From Arcticibacterium sp047623945 (GTDB lineage Bacteria > Bacteroidota > Bacteroidia > Cytophagales > Spirosomataceae), in contig JBLHOT010000003.1 in NCBI GenBank assembly GCA_047623945.1, positions 1 to 64,000 of the forward strand: DNA of 64,000 bases. Direction: 5' to 3'. A program made the position numbers and the translations under genes. Under the pieces are notes generated by a model, which saw nothing but the letters and a program-made list of their open reading frames with translations, had not been told where the DNA came from and searched no databases. Of the stretch, positions 28,368 through 37,993 are shown piece after piece. The first letter of the stretch is position 1. Every line of letters starts with the position of its first letter.

Positions 28368-29516
28368 TTAACTCAAAATGCTACGGGCTATAACCAATCT
28401 TTGAATTTCTGAGGTCCCCTCATAAATTTCAGTAATCTTGGCATCACGCATCATTCTTTCTACATGATATTCTTTAACATAACCATAACCACCATGTACC
28501 TGGACAGCCTGAGTAGTTACCCACATCGCCACCTCAGATGCAAATAACTTTGCGATGGCCGCAGATTCTGAGTAATTCTTTCCCTCGTCTTTGTCACAAG
28601 CAGCTTTATATATAAGGTATCTCGCCGCTTCAATGCGTGTTCTCATATCCGCCAATTTAAACTGAATAGCTTGATGTCGGGAGATTTCTTTTCCGAACGC
28701 TTTTCTTTCTTTAGAGTATTGAAGGGCTCTTTCATAAGCTCCAGACGCTATACCTAATGCCTGAGCAGCAATTCCTATTCTTCCACCATCTAAGGTTCCC
28801 ATGGCTATTTTAAAGCCATGGCCGTCATCTCCTAACCTATTATCTTTCGCCACCTTGGCATCTGTAAACATTAGAGAGGTGGTGTCTGAAGAGCGAATAC
28901 CCATTTTATCTTCTTTTTTCCCTACCACAAAACCTTCTGTTCTTTTTTCAATGATAAGAGCATTTATTCCCCTGTGTCCTTTTTCTGCATCCGTTTGTGC
29001 CAAAACAAGTGCAATGTCTGAAGAACCTCCATTACTTATCCAGTTCTTTGTTCCGTTTACGAGGTAGTAATCTCCTTTATCTTCGGCCGTCGTTTTTTGA
29101 GAAGTGGCATCTGAACCCGCCTCAGGTTCTGAAAGACAAAAGCATCCCAACTTTTCACCAGCGGCTAGTGGAATTAAATATTTTTCTTTTTGCTCCTGAG
29201 TCCCGTGCTTTTCTAGCCCCCAACAAACCAAAGAGTTATTAACAGAGACGATTACACCTGCCGAAGCATCAATTTTTGAAATTTCCTCCAATGCAAGAAC
29301 ATAAGAAATAGTATCCATTCCTCCGCCTCCGAAATCGGGAGAAACCATCATGCCCATAAAGCCCAATTCCCCCAACATTTTTACTTGTTTAGTTGGGAAT
29401 TTGGAGTTTGTGTCACGCTCAATAGCGTCGTGAAGCAGTTCTTTTTCAGCAAAATCTCTCGCTGCATCTCGAACGGCCAACTGCTCTTCTGATAGATTAA
29501 AGCTTATTCCTTGCAT
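28368..29516 (-). CDS. Acyl-CoA dehydrogenase
   Basis: About 382 residues. Family signatures are LGCFCLSEPEAGSDATS (FAD/substrate loop), QAVQVHGGYGYVKEYHVERMMRDAKI and the catalytic glutamate in TEIYEGTSEIQ. It introduces the alpha-beta double bond in acyl-CoA with FAD; short- or medium-chain (butyryl-CoA) type is most likely. I chose ATG 29516 (MQGISFNLSEEQ). The frame is open to 29606, but the extra residues read through a 30-base palindrome and the upstream terminator and are unlikely to be coding. Confidence 0.93.
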   Translation of the reverse strand: MQGISFNLSEEQLAVRDAARDFAEKELLHDAIERDTNSKFPTKQVKMLGELGFMGMMVSPDFGGGGMDTISYVLALEEISKIDASAGVIVSVNNSLVCWGLEKHGTQEQKEKYLIPLAAGEKLGCFCLSEPEAGSDATSQKTTAEDKGDYYLVNGTKNWISNGGSSDIALVLAQTDAEKGHRGINALIIEKRTEGFVVGKKEDKMGIRSSDTTSLMFTDAKVAKDNRLGDDGHGFKIAMGTLDGGRIGIAAQALGIASGAYERALQYSKERKAFGKEISRHQAIQFKLADMRTRIEAARYLIYKAACDKDEGKNYSESAAIAKLFASEVAMWVTTQAVQVHGGYGYVKEYHVERMMRDAKITEIYEGTSEIQRLVIARSILS

Positions 29517-29554
29517 TTTTCTTTGTTGATTATTATTACCAAAGCTACAAGAAG

Positions 29555-29584
29555 TAATAACGGTATGCAAGCATACCATTATTA
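29555..29584. promoter_or_regulatory. 30-base palindrome upstream of acyl-CoA dehydrogenase
   Basis: TAATAA-C-GGTATGC at 29555-29568, then AA, then GCATACC-A-TTATTA at 29571-29584. The 13-base flanking arms pair fully except at one position. It lies 39 bases before the chosen start. Size and symmetry fit an operator for a TetR-type fatty-acid regulator; no candidate regulator is adjacent. Confidence 0.55.
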
Positions 29585-29595
29585 GGCGAGCAATA

Positions 29596-29627
29596 AAAAA
29601 CCTCAATGTACATCCGCTGAGGTTTTT
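29596..29627. terminator. Bidirectional-looking terminator between SDR and acyl-CoA dehydrogenase genes
   Basis: AAAAACCTCA (29596-29605) and TGAGGTTTTT (29618-29627) pair around a 12-base loop, with A/T runs on both sides. It lies 20 bases after the SDR gene stop on the minus strand and separates it from the dehydrogenase gene. Confidence 0.75.
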
Positions 29628-29646
29628 AAGTCTTTATGGTTATATA

Positions 29647-30381
29647 TTACGCCACGCCACCATTCACAGAAAGTGTATGACCACTTACATAACCAGCTTC
29701 TTCTGATGCTAGGTATAAATAAGCATTGGCTATATCTATCGGCTCTCCCAACCTTCTCACGGGTATGCCTGCAATAAACCCTTTTCTAATCTCATCTGGA
29801 ATGCTATCCGTCATGTCAGTTTTTACGAAACCCGGTGCTACGGCATTAGCGGTGATATTATGCTTTCCAAATTCCTTAGCCCAAGTTTTCACCATACCAA
29901 TAATGGCCGCCTTGGCCGCCACATAATTTGTTTGACCAAAGCCTCCTGTAATTCCAACCACAGAAGAGGTACAGATAACTCTACCATATTTCTTCTCTAT
30001 CATGTGTGGCACTACAGCTTTAGTACAATTAAAAACACCGGTTAAATTGATATCAATAACTTTTTGCCAATCTTCCAGCTCCATTTTCAAGAAACTCTTA
30101 TCTCTTAAAATACCTGCATTATTTACCAAAATATCAATTTGACCATAATGCCCTATGGTCTTCTCAACCGCTGCGGTAATAGAAGCCACATCGGTAACAT
30201 CCACTTTTTCAAATTGGCACTCATAGCCAGCATCACGAATGCTTTGAGCTACCGCAACTCCTTCTTCAAGGACATCCCAAATAAGTACTTTGGCTCCTTC
30301 TTTAACGAATAAGTCTGCCGTGGCTTTGCCGATTCCTCTGGCACCGCCCGTCACTATAGCTACTCTGTCTTTTAATCTCAT
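29647..30381 (-). CDS. SDR-family 3-oxoacyl reductase (FabG-like)
   Basis: 244 residues. The Rossmann motif TGGARGIGKA, the NNAG motif, the catalytic Ser in ICTSSVVGI and YVAAK with Tyr and Lys are all present, plus the C-terminal GHTLSVNGG. It reduces 3-oxoacyl-ACP or acetoacetyl-CoA with NAD(P)H. Elements such as PHMIEKKYGRVI and VAPGFVKTDM are common in both FabG and PhbB types, so the carrier (ACP or CoA) is uncertain. It is 57 bases after gcvT on the same strand. Confidence 0.9.
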   Translation of the reverse strand: MRLKDRVAIVTGGARGIGKATADLFVKEGAKVLIWDVLEEGVAVAQSIRDAGYECQFEKVDVTDVASITAAVEKTIGHYGQIDILVNNAGILRDKSFLKMELEDWQKVIDINLTGVFNCTKAVVPHMIEKKYGRVICTSSVVGITGGFGQTNYVAAKAAIIGMVKTWAKEFGKHNITANAVAPGFVKTDMTDSIPDEIRKGFIAGIPVRRLGEPIDIANAYLYLASEEAGYVSGHTLSVNGGVA

Positions 30382-30437
30382 TTTTTGTTGATGTTTAAGT
30401 GATATTAATCACGTGTTTAGGGTTTCTATTAAATCAT

Positions 30438-31535
30438 TTAAACTCCTTTGGCTACAAAAGGTGGTTTTACTATTTGAGCTTTTAAGGACTTGTTTCTCAC
30501 TTTTACGTAGATCTCTGTCCCGGACTTTGCAAAGGCTTTTTTAACATAACCTAAGGCTATCCCTTTTTTTAGACTTGGGGACATGGTTCCTGAGGTTATC
30601 TCACCAATAACTTCGTCGAATTTATTGCAGATTTCATAATGAGCCCTTGGTATGCCTCTTTCGAGTAATTCTAGGGCCACCAACTTCCTTTCAAGGCCGT
30701 CTTCCTTTTGCTTTTTGATAATATCGGAACTTACAAAATCTTTTGTGAATTTGGTTACCCATCCCAGTCCTGCCTCTAAAGGAGAGGTTTCGTCTGTTAC
30801 GTCATTGCCATAAAGGCAATAGCCCATTTCCAGCCTAAGGGTGTCTCTTGCTCCAAGCCCGATTGGCTTGATATCAAACTCTGCTCCTGCTTCAAAAATT
30901 TTCTCCCACAAAACTATGGCTTCCGCTTTCGGCACATACAGTTCAAAACCTCCTGCACCTGTATATCCCGTGGCAGATAGAATAACATCTTTTACACCTC
31001 CAAAAGTGCCTTTAGTGAAGCTGTAATATTCAATAGTATCAAGAGGAATATGTGTCAGTTTTTGTAGGGTCGCAATGGCATTAGGTCCCTGCACCGCAAA
31101 AAGACAAAGGTCGTCAGACCAGTTTACCATCTCAACGTCTTCCCCTTTATATTTCTGAATATGATTCCAGTCCTTTTCAATGTTAGAGGCATTTACCACC
31201 AACATATACTCGTCCTCGTCAATTCTATAAACCAACAAGTCGTCTACTACTCCTCCCGTTTCGTTAGGTAAATAGCTGTATTGGGCTTTGCCATTATATA
31301 AAAGCGAAGCATCATTAGCAGATACTTTCTGAATCAATGCCAAGGCTCCAGGCCCTTTGACATAAAACTCGCCCATATGACTAACATCAAAAACACCTAC
31401 CGCTTCACGGACGGCGAGGTGCTCTTCATTATCAGAAGAATACCTTACGGGCATATCAAAGCCTGCAAAGGGCACCATTTTGCCGCCAAGGGCTCTGTGT
31501 AAATCATTTAAAGGAACGTGCTTTACTTCTGACAT
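30438..31535 (-). CDS. gcvT: Glycine cleavage system T protein (aminomethyltransferase)
   Basis: About 365 residues. Typical GcvT segments are KMVPFAGFDMPVRY, GVFDVSHMGEF, NASNIEKDWNHI, LSATGYTGAGGFELYV with the folate-site Asp/Glu region, and GLGARDTLRLEMGYCLYGND. It transfers the methylene group from H-protein-bound aminomethyl to tetrahydrofolate. I chose ATG 31535 (MSEVKHVPLNDLH), two bases after the stop of the upstream ATPase gene. The longer frame overlaps that gene. Confidence 0.95.
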   Translation of the reverse strand: MSEVKHVPLNDLHRALGGKMVPFAGFDMPVRYSSDNEEHLAVREAVGVFDVSHMGEFYVKGPGALALIQKVSANDASLLYNGKAQYSYLPNETGGVVDDLLVYRIDEDEYMLVVNASNIEKDWNHIQKYKGEDVEMVNWSDDLCLFAVQGPNAIATLQKLTHIPLDTIEYYSFTKGTFGGVKDVILSATGYTGAGGFELYVPKAEAIVLWEKIFEAGAEFDIKPIGLGARDTLRLEMGYCLYGNDVTDETSPLEAGLGWVTKFTKDFVSSDIIKKQKEDGLERKLVALELLERGIPRAHYEICNKFDEVIGEITSGTMSPSLKKGIALGYVKKAFAKSGTEIYVKVRNKSLKAQIVKPPFVAKGV

Positions 31536-31537
31536 AA

Positions 31538-33004
31538 TTATGTGTTGTTGATTGAAACTTTCCCCTCTTTGAGTACCAGCGTCTTTGTGACGCAAGCTGG
31601 AATTTCCTCTAGGTTATGGCTTACAAAAATCAAGGTTTTATGGAGTTTTATGGCTATGGAATTAATTAAATCTCTGAAATAAATCATATGGCTGTAGTCT
31701 AGGTTTTGACAAGGCTCATCTAAAAGTAGCACTTCTGGGTTTTTTATAAGTGCCCTTGCCAATAAAACCATCCGCTGCTCTCCTACAGAAATTTCGTTAA
31801 GCTTTCTCTCCTTTAGCGTTCGTATATTTAATAGGTCACTAATTTTAGAAACCATTAATTTGTCTTGTTCTGTAGGCTTCTTATTCAAACCTATAGTATC
31901 ATAAAGACCAGAAGCTATAACTTTCCAAACGGTCATATTCTTAGGAAAGTAAATGTGCATTTCTGGAGATAAATATCCTATTCTCCTTTTTATATCCCAA
32001 ATGGTTTCTCCCGAACCTCGCTTCTTATCAAAGAGATAGAGTTCATTTCTATAGGCTTGTGGATTATCGGCAGTAACTAGGCTTAGCAAAGTGCTTTTCC
32101 CAGAACCGTTTGGGCCCAAAAGTGCCCACTTTTCACCCTTTTTTACTTCCCAATCTATTCCGTCCAAGACCACTTTATCACCATATTCTACCTTGGCTTT
32201 CACCATTTTAATTGCACTGGTATATTCGGTTGTCGGAGTCGACTTAAAATCTGACCATAAATTTTCCCTTATTAGAAGCTCCTTTATTTCAAAATCCAGC
32301 TTTGGAAAAGGTTTTTGATAAATGCTCACCAACGCTCCTTTCTCTAGGCAAATTAATTTATTAATACGATTTGGCAATTCATTTAATGCGGCCACCAATA
32401 CGATCTGGAGGTCCAGACTGTCCAACAATTTCATTAAAGAGGCCTTACTTTCTACATCCAACCCTACGAAAGGACAGTCCAGTAAAAGAACTTTGGGCTT
32501 CTTTAATAAAGCGATGGCAATTAATGTCCGTCTTGTTTCTCCGTTTGAGAGACTCGTCACCTTTCTCTCTAAAAGGTGTAGAATATTCATCTTAACGCCC
32601 ATTTCTTCTACTTTGGGCCGTTCGTAGATGGCGGCCGTTAGCTCTACAGAATTGAGGTTTACCGTGCCTATCGGTAAAATCTGGTTTTGAATTACCTCAT
32701 AAACCGTAGGGCCAATCTCGGAATCGTAAGCATGATACCTCTGCTGGTAATATTGATACGCGGCCCCCACGATTCTGCTAAAGCCATAATCTCTAGGAAT
32801 AAGCTCTATTTCGTTAAAGTGTGGTTTAGTGACTTTTCCCTGAAAGGGAAATACCTTTCCTGCAATTATATCTAATAAGGTACTCTTTCCAGAGCCATTA
32901 GGTCCTACGATAGCCACATTCTCGTCTGTCCCAATTCTTAAATCAATGTTTTTGAGAATGAGATTTTCCCCCTTTTTAACACTAAGGTTATTAAAATGAA
33001 TCAT
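31538..33004 (-). CDS. Double ATP-binding-cassette protein (ModF-like)
   Basis: 488 residues with two ABC ATPase domains and no membrane segments. Walker A is present twice (VGPNGSGKSTLLDI near 34-47 and LGPNGSGKSTLLSL near 290). The signature loops are SNGETRRTLIAIALL and SVGEQRMVLLARAL, and the Walker B strands are KVLLLDCPF and EVLLLDEPC. The layout matches ModF/PhrA-type tandem ATPases. The first Walker B ends in Cys-Pro instead of Glu-Pro, so the first site may be catalytically weak. It precedes gcvT by 2 bases, though no functional link is obvious. Confidence 0.85.
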   Translation of the reverse strand: MIHFNNLSVKKGENLILKNIDLRIGTDENVAIVGPNGSGKSTLLDIIAGKVFPFQGKVTKPHFNEIELIPRDYGFSRIVGAAYQYYQQRYHAYDSEIGPTVYEVIQNQILPIGTVNLNSVELTAAIYERPKVEEMGVKMNILHLLERKVTSLSNGETRRTLIAIALLKKPKVLLLDCPFVGLDVESKASLMKLLDSLDLQIVLVAALNELPNRINKLICLEKGALVSIYQKPFPKLDFEIKELLIRENLWSDFKSTPTTEYTSAIKMVKAKVEYGDKVVLDGIDWEVKKGEKWALLGPNGSGKSTLLSLVTADNPQAYRNELYLFDKKRGSGETIWDIKRRIGYLSPEMHIYFPKNMTVWKVIASGLYDTIGLNKKPTEQDKLMVSKISDLLNIRTLKERKLNEISVGEQRMVLLARALIKNPEVLLLDEPCQNLDYSHMIYFRDLINSIAIKLHKTLIFVSHNLEEIPACVTKTLVLKEGKVSINNT

Positions 33005-33027
33005 TAAAATATTTTTGGTTCAAGGAG

Positions 33028-33861
33028 TTAATGAATCCTGTGCTCTTGAGTGAGGTAATAATACTCTCCACAGTGCGGACATGCTGTTTTATCGCTGTTC
33101 TTACGCTTTGTTCTTGTCTGTTCTGTAAAGCCTAGAACCAAAATACCCGTGGGCAATGCAAAAATAGCCACTCCCAAAACGGCCATTAAGCCCCCCAAAA
33201 CCTTGCCAAAAGGTGTAATAGGATGCATGTCTCCATAACCTACCGTAGTCATGGCGTTTACGCCCCACCAAAGAGAATCTGGAATACTGGCAAATATATC
33301 TGGTTGGGCAGGGTGCTCTATGTAGAATACTAAACTTGAGGAAATTAGAAGCAAGAATATTATAAAGGACATGCTCAAAAGCAATTCTTCCTTTTTGGCT
33401 TTCAGCACATTTTGTATAACAATAAGTGCATGAAAATAGCGGCTCACTCTAAAGAGACGGAACATTCTTAAAATTCTAAGTATTCTAACAAACCCCAGAT
33501 CTGCCGTAAAGTAAGAATAGTAAAAAGGAAAGATTGCAAGTAAATCAATAAGCCCCCAAACTGAAAAAACAAACTTTAGCCGACCATAAAAAGGATGTTT
33601 GAATTGCGGGTCTTCGACACAAGACCAAACTCGCAAGAGATATTCAATAGTAAATACGACTACAGAGAAAACTTCAAAGTCTAAAAAGAATGTATTGTAC
33701 CTAACACCAATGGAAGGAACCGTATGGAGAATAATAGCCACGGTATTCAAGAAAATAAGTATAGTTAGGGATACATTAATCGCAAACCCAAGACCTCTCT
33801 TATCCTTGAACTTTATCTCTAGTACCTTGTTTACTTCTTTTCTTAAGCCCATTAGTCTCAA
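33028..33861 (-). CDS. Voltage-gated potassium channel-type ion transporter
   Basis: 277 residues with six membrane segments. The S4-like helix carries repeated arginines (VRILRILRMFRLFRVSRYF), the pore loop has the K+ filter TVGYGD in MTTVGYGDMHPITPFG, and S6 follows. The C-terminus ends in a small CPHCGEYYYL segment with one CxxC pair followed by EHRIH, possibly a small zinc site. It sits in the inner membrane as a tetramer. It is 23 bases upstream of the ATPase gene on the same strand. Confidence 0.9.
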   Translation of the reverse strand: MRLMGLRKEVNKVLEIKFKDKRGLGFAINVSLTILIFLNTVAIILHTVPSIGVRYNTFFLDFEVFSVVVFTIEYLLRVWSCVEDPQFKHPFYGRLKFVFSVWGLIDLLAIFPFYYSYFTADLGFVRILRILRMFRLFRVSRYFHALIVIQNVLKAKKEELLLSMSFIIFLLLISSSLVFYIEHPAQPDIFASIPDSLWWGVNAMTTVGYGDMHPITPFGKVLGGLMAVLGVAIFALPTGILVLGFTEQTRTKRKNSDKTACPHCGEYYYLTQEHRIH

Positions 33862-33893
33862 TTTTCTACTAAACTAAACTATAAGCCTTTTAA

Positions 33894-36800
33894 TTAAAAG
33901 CTACTATCTATTTTAGGCGGAAGAAGCTTGTACATGACGGGAGTTACAATCCTTGTTAAAATCAATGAGGAAATCAAACCCCCAATTATTACCAGTGCCA
34001 ATGGCGAAAATAATGGCGAATGTTCTAACACTAGAGGAGTCAGCCCACCTATAGCCGTTAAAGTTGTTAAAACAATCGGAATAAATCTTGTTTCTCCAGC
34101 CTTCTCAATAGCTTCGTTTATACCAAGATCTTCTTCAGATCTGAGATAATTGGTATAGTCTACCAGCAAAATGGAGTTTTTGACCTCTATACCCGCTAGG
34201 GCAATTATACCAACTGTCGCCGTAAAGGATAATGAGTTCCCCGTTAAATAAAGAATAAGCACAGCACCAATTATTCCTAGGGGGATTACAGAAAGGACAA
34301 TTAAAGAACTTTTAAAAGTTTTAAATTCTAAAACAAGAATTGCCAAAATTCCAAAAATAGTAATTACTATAATATTAGCAAGGCCACCGAAAGTCTCCTG
34401 CTGTCTTTCAAGTTCACCAGAAATCTTATAACTATAGCCCTGCGGAAATTCGATTTTCTCTAGCTTTTCCATAAATGCCTCATTGACTGCCGGAGTCAGA
34501 TAGCCGTCTTTTACAAAAGCCGTAACGCTCACAAATCGCTCTAGGTCTCGGTGGTAAATGGCATTAGAAGAACTCTCAAATACTACATCTGCCAACTGTT
34601 TTAAGGGTATTTGGGCACCATTCCCTGCTGTAAAGAAAATTTTGTCAAAAACAGAGATGTCCGGCCTCTCTTCGTTGGGCACGCCAATAACAATATCATA
34701 TTGATCTCCTTTTTCATCTCTATAAGAGCCTATTCCTAGGCCAGAAATAGCCATTCTGATGTTCTTGTCAATTTCTGAAATAGGAATACCTAGCATACCC
34801 GCCTTATCCTTATTGATTTTAACCCTTAAGTCAGAATTTATCTGGGTCGAGGGGTTCCTAACATAGATAGTTCCTTCCGTTTCCAAGTACGCCTTTTCTA
34901 TTTTCATAGACAGATCCCTTAGTTTATCTGTCTCTTCTCCCATGATTCTCACAGCCAGTGGTGCAGCTATCGGAGGACCCTGCTCAAATTCCTTTACCGT
35001 AATCTGGGCACCAGGGTAGGCCCCAAATTCATTCCTAAGTTCATTGACCAAAGCCGTCATTTCTGGCACTTTTGTGTCTTCATTCAGTTGAACAAACAGT
35101 TGAGCGAAATTGGGACTTGCCCCTCCCCTCGGCAGAAGGTTATAATAGATTCTAGGATTGTCTTTCCCTATATTGGACGCATAGTTTCGAACTATCCCCT
35201 TCTTTGCCAGAACGTTTTCTACAAACCTTACTACCTCATCTGTTTTTTCCAGATTAGTGCCAATAGGCGTAACAATGTTTACTAGGACCTGCGGTTTTTC
35301 GGACTTGGGAAAAACGCTAATTCCTATGACTTGAATTAAAAACAAACTGCCCACGAATAATACAACAGCCATCATCAGGGTAATTACTGGATTATTTAGC
35401 GACCAATGCAAAACTTTTCTGTAAGAAGCCTCAATACCCTTTTTCATGTATTGCAGTACAATGTTTCCTTCCTCCGTCGTGTTTCTAGACATCAGTAAAC
35501 TGGCCAAGAAGGGTACAATCGTTATGGAAACAAAAAGCGAGGCAATCACCGTAGTAATTACAGCCATGGGTAAACTTCGAATAAACTCTCCAGCCGATTC
35601 TGGAAGAAACAACAGTGGCAAAAAAGCAAAAACTAATGTTGCAGTACAGCCCACCACGGCCAAGCCAATTTGCTTTGTAGCCAATACCGCTGCGTCCTTT
35701 CGGCTATGCCCTTCTCTTAAAAACCTGGAAATGTTTTCAACCACCACTATAGAGTCATCCACTAACAGACCAAGAGCTATTACTAAACCTACGACAGACA
35801 TTTGATTAATTCCAAAGCCTAAAAGGTCTAGGCCCGTCAGGCCAATCGCTAAAGAAAGCGGAATGGATATCATAACAATTAAGGCTGCCCTAAAGCCTAG
35901 AGGAATTAAGGTTATTAAAACCAAAAGAATAGCAATTCCAAAATCTTTAGCTAGACCCAACAACCTTTTAGAGACACTTTTGGCCTGATCAAAGCTCTTT
36001 TCAAAGGCAAACTGCTTAGGAAGGGTTTCCTGGAAGTTTTCAATGATGGGCCTAATCTCTTCTGTGACTTCAAAAATGTTGGTATTCTTTTTTTGAGCCG
36101 CCGTTACGAAAACGGCCCTTTTACCATTGAGCCTTGCCTTGTAGGTGATTTCTTCATAGCCCATTTTCACCTCTGCTATGTCTCTTAAGTAAGTCACTTG
36201 AGTCCCCGATGTGCCCACTATCGTGTTTCTTATTTCTTCTAAAGAACTAAAAGAACCAGAGGTCTTAACATTCAACTTACGTGAACCTATTTCTATTGCC
36301 CCCCCTGGAATATCTGTATTTTCGGCCTGAATTAACCCGATAACCTTGTTTAGAGGTATCTTATACTGGGCCATCCTGTCGGTATTCAATTCAATGCTTA
36401 CCCTCTGATTAGGATAAGCATGGGTCTCCACCGCTTTAAGGTTTTTCACTTTGGCAAGATCGTCCTTTAGGCGTTCTGCCTGCTCTTTCATGTCAGCATA
36501 AGGAGCGGTTTCAGACATGATGGCACACTGAATAATGTTTACCGTTTCTGGGGTGTACCTAAAAACATCTATGCTGTAAATGTCTTTGGGTAGCTTGTTT
36601 TTTATGGCATTAATCTCTCTTAGCGTTTCTCCATACTTTTCATCATCATCCACAGAATGATTAAACTCCACCGTGATATTTGCTAGGCCATCTGAAGAAG
36701 TAGAAAATACGTTTTTAACATCATCTAGGGTATTTAAACGTTCCTCAATAGGTTCTGAAATAAGTTTCTCAATGTCCTCTGGACTTGTGCCAGGAAAAAT

Positions 36801-36947
36801 AACCACAACAGAATTATAGGTGGCCTTCAACACAGGATCTTCTGCTTTGGGCATCGTAAGCAAAGAACTGATTCCTAGAACCATGATCATTACAAAAATG
36901 ATGATGGTAAACTGATAATTTTTGACAGAAAATTCGGCTATTTTCAT
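33894..36947 (-). CDS. RND efflux pump inner-membrane subunit
   Basis: 1017 residues, the usual RND size. There are twelve helices with the proton-relay acidic pair in TM4 (VIALGLLVDDSIVVVENI) and large periplasmic loops. The C-terminal ILVLEFKTFKSSLIVLSVIPLGIIGA and GIEVKNSILLVDYTNYL are also typical of the hydrophobe/amphiphile (AcrB/MexB) subfamily. It exports drugs, lipids or detergent-like compounds using the proton gradient. It is the last gene of the TetR-led operon and starts one base after the adaptor gene stop. Confidence 0.95.
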   Translation of the reverse strand: MKIAEFSVKNYQFTIIIFVMIMVLGISSLLTMPKAEDPVLKATYNSVVVIFPGTSPEDIEKLISEPIEERLNTLDDVKNVFSTSSDGLANITVEFNHSVDDDEKYGETLREINAIKNKLPKDIYSIDVFRYTPETVNIIQCAIMSETAPYADMKEQAERLKDDLAKVKNLKAVETHAYPNQRVSIELNTDRMAQYKIPLNKVIGLIQAENTDIPGGAIEIGSRKLNVKTSGSFSSLEEIRNTIVGTSGTQVTYLRDIAEVKMGYEEITYKARLNGKRAVFVTAAQKKNTNIFEVTEEIRPIIENFQETLPKQFAFEKSFDQAKSVSKRLLGLAKDFGIAILLVLITLIPLGFRAALIVMISIPLSLAIGLTGLDLLGFGINQMSVVGLVIALGLLVDDSIVVVENISRFLREGHSRKDAAVLATKQIGLAVVGCTATLVFAFLPLLFLPESAGEFIRSLPMAVITTVIASLFVSITIVPFLASLLMSRNTTEEGNIVLQYMKKGIEASYRKVLHWSLNNPVITLMMAVVLFVGSLFLIQVIGISVFPKSEKPQVLVNIVTPIGTNLEKTDEVVRFVENVLAKKGIVRNYASNIGKDNPRIYYNLLPRGGASPNFAQLFVQLNEDTKVPEMTALVNELRNEFGAYPGAQITVKEFEQGPPIAAPLAVRIMGEETDKLRDLSMKIEKAYLETEGTIYVRNPSTQINSDLRVKINKDKAGMLGIPISEIDKNIRMAISGLGIGSYRDEKGDQYDIVIGVPNEERPDISVFDKIFFTAGNGAQIPLKQLADVVFESSSNAIYHRDLERFVSVTAFVKDGYLTPAVNEAFMEKLEKIEFPQGYSYKISGELERQQETFGGLANIIVITIFGILAILVLEFKTFKSSLIVLSVIPLGIIGAVLILYLTGNSLSFTATVGIIALAGIEVKNSILLVDYTNYLRSEEDLGINEAIEKAGETRFIPIVLTTLTAIGGLTPLVLEHSPLFSPLALVIIGGLISSLILTRIVTPVMYKLLPPKIDSSF

Positions 36948-36948
36948 G

Positions 36949-37980
36949 TTATTCTTTGCTTACGTTCACTTTTTGACCATCACTCAGAAAGTTCGCTCCA
37001 AATACTATGAGGGCGTTTTCTAGGTTAAGCCCAGACATTACCTCCACTTTATTCTGCCATATTTGACCAATCTTAACAGCAGTCTTCTTTGCTATGCCTC
37101 CTTCCAGTAAAAACACAAAAGCATCTTTTTCGTCTGCCTCTACCAATGCCTCAATAGGAACCATGAGTAAAGCTTTCTCGGAACTAGAGAGGATATTTGC
37201 CCTAGCCATAAAGCCAGATAACAACCTTTTCCCTTTTCCATTAAGTGTTAATTCTACTTCATAAGTACCTGTGGCTGGATTTACACTTTGGGCTATTTGA
37301 CTGACTTTACCCATAAATACCTCTTCTGGATAGGCGTCCAAGTAAACCTTTGCTTTCTCCCCTAACTTTACTTTCACAATATCTTTATCTGCCAATCCTA
37401 TATTGACGTTAAAAGCGGAAGCCCCTCCGGCCAGTACAAGGGCTGGAGCAAATGGGGTAATAAGTTCGCCCTCTTCAGCTATCTTCATTAGGATTTTGCC
37501 AGATTTTGGAGCATAAATCCTAGAAAGTCTTTGATTATAAACCGCAGCATCTAACCTTTCCTTAGACAAGTTATAGCCTGTTTGAGCGTCTTCTAAGGTA
37601 GACCTTGTGGCTATTTCATCCTCTACAAGTTTCTTAGCCTTTACTAAATCTCTTTCTGCTTTTGCCAAGCCAAGTTTTACTTGATTTACGCCCGCATCAA
37701 TTTCAGACATATCCAATTCTGCTAAAAGCTGGCCTTTTTTAACATACTGGCCCTCTTTGACATACATTCTTTTAATTAATCCGCCAGATTTAAAAGCTAG
37801 CTTTAATTCCGACTTAGAACTTAACATACCACTTCCGGTGATATTATTCCCGATAGTTATCATTTCTGGTTTAGCCACAGAAACAGACTGAAGTTCTTCT
37901 TTGGCTTTGGCTTTTTCTTCATCCGCAGTACAAGAGAGCAGTGCCAACCCTAAGCTTAATGTATAATATAGTTTTTTCAT
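36949..37980 (-). CDS. RND efflux periplasmic adaptor (membrane fusion protein)
   Basis: 343 residues with a lipoprotein signal (LGLALLSC). The lipoyl/hairpin region is RMYVKEGQYVKKGQLLAELDMSEI, followed by a coiled-coil hairpin (about 80-130) and beta-barrel and membrane-proximal domains. It bridges the RND pump and the TolC-like channel encoded on either side (14 and 1 base gaps). Confidence 0.94.
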   Translation of the reverse strand: MKKLYYTLSLGLALLSCTADEEKAKAKEELQSVSVAKPEMITIGNNITGSGMLSSKSELKLAFKSGGLIKRMYVKEGQYVKKGQLLAELDMSEIDAGVNQVKLGLAKAERDLVKAKKLVEDEIATRSTLEDAQTGYNLSKERLDAAVYNQRLSRIYAPKSGKILMKIAEEGELITPFAPALVLAGGASAFNVNIGLADKDIVKVKLGEKAKVYLDAYPEEVFMGKVSQIAQSVNPATGTYEVELTLNGKGKRLLSGFMARANILSSSEKALLMVPIEALVEADEKDAFVFLLEGGIAKKTAVKIGQIWQNKVEVMSGLNLENALIVFGANFLSDGQKVNVSKE

Positions 37981-37993
37981 TTTCCTTTAGTTT

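Noticed and set aside
35446..35805. 119-residue plus-strand frame inside the RND gene
   Set aside because: It is the antisense shadow of a well-conserved pump gene.
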